9,154 bases of DNA, from positions 1 to 9,154 of the forward strand of contig JALUMJ010000107.1 of the NCBI GenBank assembly GCA_027040375.1, written 5' to 3'. Made by a program: the position numbers and the translations under genes. The notes beneath the pieces were generated by a model. That model searched no databases. It was not told where the DNA came from and saw only the letters and a program-made list of their open reading frames with translations. This stretch comes from Campylobacteraceae bacterium (GTDB lineage: Bacteria > Campylobacterota > Campylobacteria > Campylobacterales > Sulfurospirillaceae). Below, in pieces: positions 7,463 to 9,154 of the stretch (its first letter is position 1; each line of letters starts with the position of its first letter).

Positions 7463-8177
7463 TCGTAAAGTTATAAACTCCACGACTCAAGCCATAAAAA
7501 AGATAAATTGTTATGATTATAGTGATACTTTCGACTGGAAAAATATATACGATAGAAAAAACCATTATTAGATATATAAGCACTTTTAGCATATTTGGTT
7601 TTTGTAAATCTATCTTCTTAAAACTTGGATATCTTATATTGCTTACCATTAAAAAAGATAAAATAGCAATTCCTAGTAAAATTATGAAATCATAATGTTG
7701 GAAAAAGACATATTTTTGATTTACCAAAATCCACATAGCCAAAACAACAGCAGCTGTAGGAATCGGAACTCCTATGAAAACAGAAGGCTCACTGACTCCA
7801 ACCATCACATTGAATCTTGCGAGCCTTATAGCCCCAAATACAACATACATGGCCGTCAATAATGAGCCTACTTTTCCATAATGAATTCCCACACTATAGT
7901 AAAAAAGTATAGCAGGAGCCACACCAAATGCCACAATATCTGCCAAGCTGTCAAACTCTGCTCCAAATTTACTTGTGGTCTTCGTAAGTCTTGCAACTCT
8001 TCCATCAAGTCCATCAAATACCAATGATATGAGTATAAAAATAGCGGCTTTTTCAAAATCTCCTTTTACGGAAGACAGGATGCTTATCACTCCAACAAAA
8101 GCACTTGCAGCTGTAAAAAGATTTGGAATTATGTATATAAGTTGAAGTTTTTTATTGTTTATCAAATTCCCCACCAT
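7440..8177 (-). CDS. pssA: CDP-diacylglycerol-serine O-phosphatidyltransferase (phosphatidylserine synthase)
   Basis: This integral inner-membrane enzyme joins CDP-diacylglycerol and L-serine to give phosphatidylserine and CMP, the step before Psd. The CDP-alcohol phosphatidyltransferase signature is complete: D55-G-L-D58-G-R-V-A62-R63, eight residues, G72, three residues, D76, three residues, D80. IYIIPNLFTAAS at the N-terminus is typical of type II PssA. About eight hydrophobic helices span the 245 residues, a normal length. The start is uncertain. The frame is open to an ATG at 8222 (260 residues), but the extension is poorly hydrophobic and deep in psd. The ATG at 8177 overlaps the psd end by 26 bases, and a TTG at 8165 is also possible. 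None has a clear Shine-Dalgarno, which suggests coupling to psd translation. Confidence 0.95.
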   Translation of the reverse strand: MVGNLINNKKLQLIYIIPNLFTAASAFVGVISILSSVKGDFEKAAIFILISLVFDGLDGRVARLTKTTSKFGAEFDSLADIVAFGVAPAILFYYSVGIHYGKVGSLLTAMYVVFGAIRLARFNVMVGVSEPSVFIGVPIPTAAVVLAMWILVNQKYVFFQHYDFIILLGIAILSFLMVSNIRYPSFKKIDLQKPNMLKVLIYLIMVFSIVYIFPVESITIIITIYLFYGLSRGVYNFTIAKYRKS

Positions 8178-8811
8178 ATGCAAAATAGCCAAGCACACTT
8201 TCACCTGCTCGCACATTATCATCTATACTAACTTTAACTCTAGCATCTATCGGTAAAAGTAATTCTACACTACCGTCTAATAAAATTCCAAATCTTTGAG
8301 CAAATTTCAGAGGTCCTATGCTTTTGAAAAGCTCTATTTTTCTACTAAAAAATCCAGATTTTATAACTAGCATGATTGTAGAAGCATTGGTTTTTAGAGT
8401 CAAAATTGCTTTTTCATTCAATAAATTTGAAAGTGGATTTTCACAAGGCAAAAACAGCCCATGCACTCTTTTTGTATTTGTGATAGTTGCAGATATGGGA
8501 GATCTTAGCATAGAAGCATCTAATATATTTTTTCTGATTTCTACTTTTAGAAATTCGGCTCCATTTTTTGATATTACTTTCGTTATATCTTTGATTTTGC
8601 CATCAACTGGTGAAAGCAAAGACATCTTATCATCTTCTGCTGGTATTCGCTCAAAATTACGAAATGCAAATATGGAACCAACAAATAAGAAAAAAAACAC
8701 CCAGGGAAGAAAATCTAAAAAATAAGAAATTAAAAAGATTAAAAATAGTCCACTCACATACCCCCAACCTTCTTTCGCTACCAATTCGGTTGTAGTATGT
8801 GCTCTTAACAT
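8152..8811 (-). CDS. psd: Phosphatidylserine decarboxylase proenzyme, short type, with altered active-site histidine motif
   Basis: Psd removes CO2 from phosphatidylserine to make phosphatidylethanolamine, using a pyruvoyl group made by self-cleavage. The 219 residues fit the short (PSD-A type) family, like the alphaproteobacterial enzymes. Seen in order: an N-terminal KEGWGY and membrane segments (~17-50), AFRNFER (49-55), SPVDGKI with the conserved Asp (D70), and the cleavage region QRFGILLDGSVELLLP with Gly180-Ser181. At the segment where relatives have N-V-F-D/N-V/C-H-V-N-R-x-P, this protein reads NILDASMLRSP (96-106), so the conserved His is Ser and the Asn is Leu. It may be a diverged enzyme, use another His (H117 in RVHGLF), or be inactive. 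Adjacency to pssA supports the pathway role. The ATG directly follows the ftsH stop codon (TAAATG). Confidence 0.88.
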   Translation of the reverse strand: MLRAHTTTELVAKEGWGYVSGLFLIFLISYFLDFLPWVFFFLFVGSIFAFRNFERIPAEDDKMSLLSPVDGKIKDITKVISKNGAEFLKVEIRKNILDASMLRSPISATITNTKRVHGLFLPCENPLSNLLNEKAILTLKTNASTIMLVIKSGFFSRKIELFKSIGPLKFAQRFGILLDGSVELLLPIDARVKVSIDDNVRAGESVLGYFAYGGEFDKQ

Positions 8812-9154
8812 TTAACTGTTCTCTTCTTTTGATTTTTCATCTTCTTCTTCTTTTGCATGCATAAGTGATGGCATATCAAACTCTTTTTCAAAAGATGATA
8901 TTATCTCTCTTAGTTTGTCTCCGTTTATCGTCTCATATTCTCTTAACTCTACAACAATTCGCTCGATGCATTGGCGATAAATCTCTAGTCTCTCTTTAAC
9001 AACAGCATATCTTTCATTTAGCATGGATTTAATGTATTCATCTAAATTTTCAGCCATTTTTTCACTATAATCTTTTGTGCTTCCACCCATCAAAAATGTA
9101 TTTCTTTGTTTTTCTAAAACCATCAATCCTGCAACTTCACTCATGCCATAAATC
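8812..9154 (-). CDS. ftsH: ATP-dependent zinc metalloprotease FtsH, C-terminal end, 5' part outside window
   Basis: FtsH is a hexameric inner-membrane AAA+ protease that degrades misfolded membrane proteins and selected cytoplasmic regulators. Only the last ~113 residues are present; the frame is open to the right edge, and the ATG at 9144 is internal to the family motif YGMSEVAGLMVLEKQRNTFL. The visible part is the end of the M41 peptidase domain: a helix NLDEYIKSMLNERYAVVKE, IERIVVELREYETINGDKLREI (the usual YETI... segment), then a charged tail ending AKEEEDEKSKEENS. The transmembrane helices, the AAA module and the HExxH zinc site are not in the window. The stop codon abuts the psd start, so ftsH, psd and pssA probably form one operon that combines membrane protein quality control with phospholipid synthesis. 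Confidence 0.95.
   Translation of the reverse strand, partial: IYGMSEVAGLMVLEKQRNTFLMGGSTKDYSEKMAENLDEYIKSMLNERYAVVKERLEIYRQCIERIVVELREYETINGDKLREIISSFEKEFDMPSLMHAKEEEDEKSKEENS

Noticed and set aside
8318..8725. 135-codon + strand ORF antisense to psd
   Set aside because: It is the reverse of the psd coding frame, has no Shine-Dalgarno or promoter context and no recognisable domain; psd on the other strand has clear family motifs.

Overview
The window is AT-rich and densely packed. It looks like a free-living member of the Campylobacterota (former Epsilonproteobacteria). The evidence is the gene content and order: der-aroK-trpS-serS followed by a large TPR protein matches, from memory, the Campylobacter jejuni block Cj0386-Cj0390. 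The opposing block ftsH-psd-pssA-leuA also fits this phylum. The genus cannot be fixed from this window; a Sulfurimonas- or Arcobacter-like organism is a guess. No mobile element, CRISPR array, tRNA or rRNA was seen.

Left block, + strand (1-5664): the C-terminal part of the ribosome-assembly GTPase Der, shikimate kinase (aroK), tryptophanyl-tRNA synthetase (trpS), seryl-tRNA synthetase (serS), and a 779-residue membrane-anchored TPR protein. By domain layout and position the last is best read as PflB, the flagellar-motor scaffold known from Campylobacter. The genes overlap or are separated by 2-32 bp and probably form one operon, with a possible extra promoter before trpS.

Centre (5665-5707): a 43-bp convergent gap that is almost entirely one hairpin able to terminate transcription from both sides.

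Right block, - strand (9154 down to 5708): the C-terminal end of the FtsH protease, a short-type phosphatidylserine decarboxylase (psd), phosphatidylserine synthase (pssA), and 2-isopropylmalate synthase (leuA). psd and pssA are consecutive steps to phosphatidylethanolamine and are translationally packed with ftsH. leuA stands apart behind a 181-bp gap.

The most interesting element is in that gap. A good sigma70-type promoter (TTGCAA, 17 bp, TATAAT) and a strong Shine-Dalgarno lead into an unannotated 32-codon ORF at 7410-7312 (- strand). Five of its last nine codons are leucine, all of the CTN type. This is the expected form of a leucine leader peptide controlling leuA, but no intrinsic attenuator hairpin is visible, so the mechanism would differ from the textbook enterobacterial one. 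A second point of interest is the Psd protein, which keeps the Gly-Ser self-cleavage site but lacks the conserved histidine of the DVHVNR-like motif.
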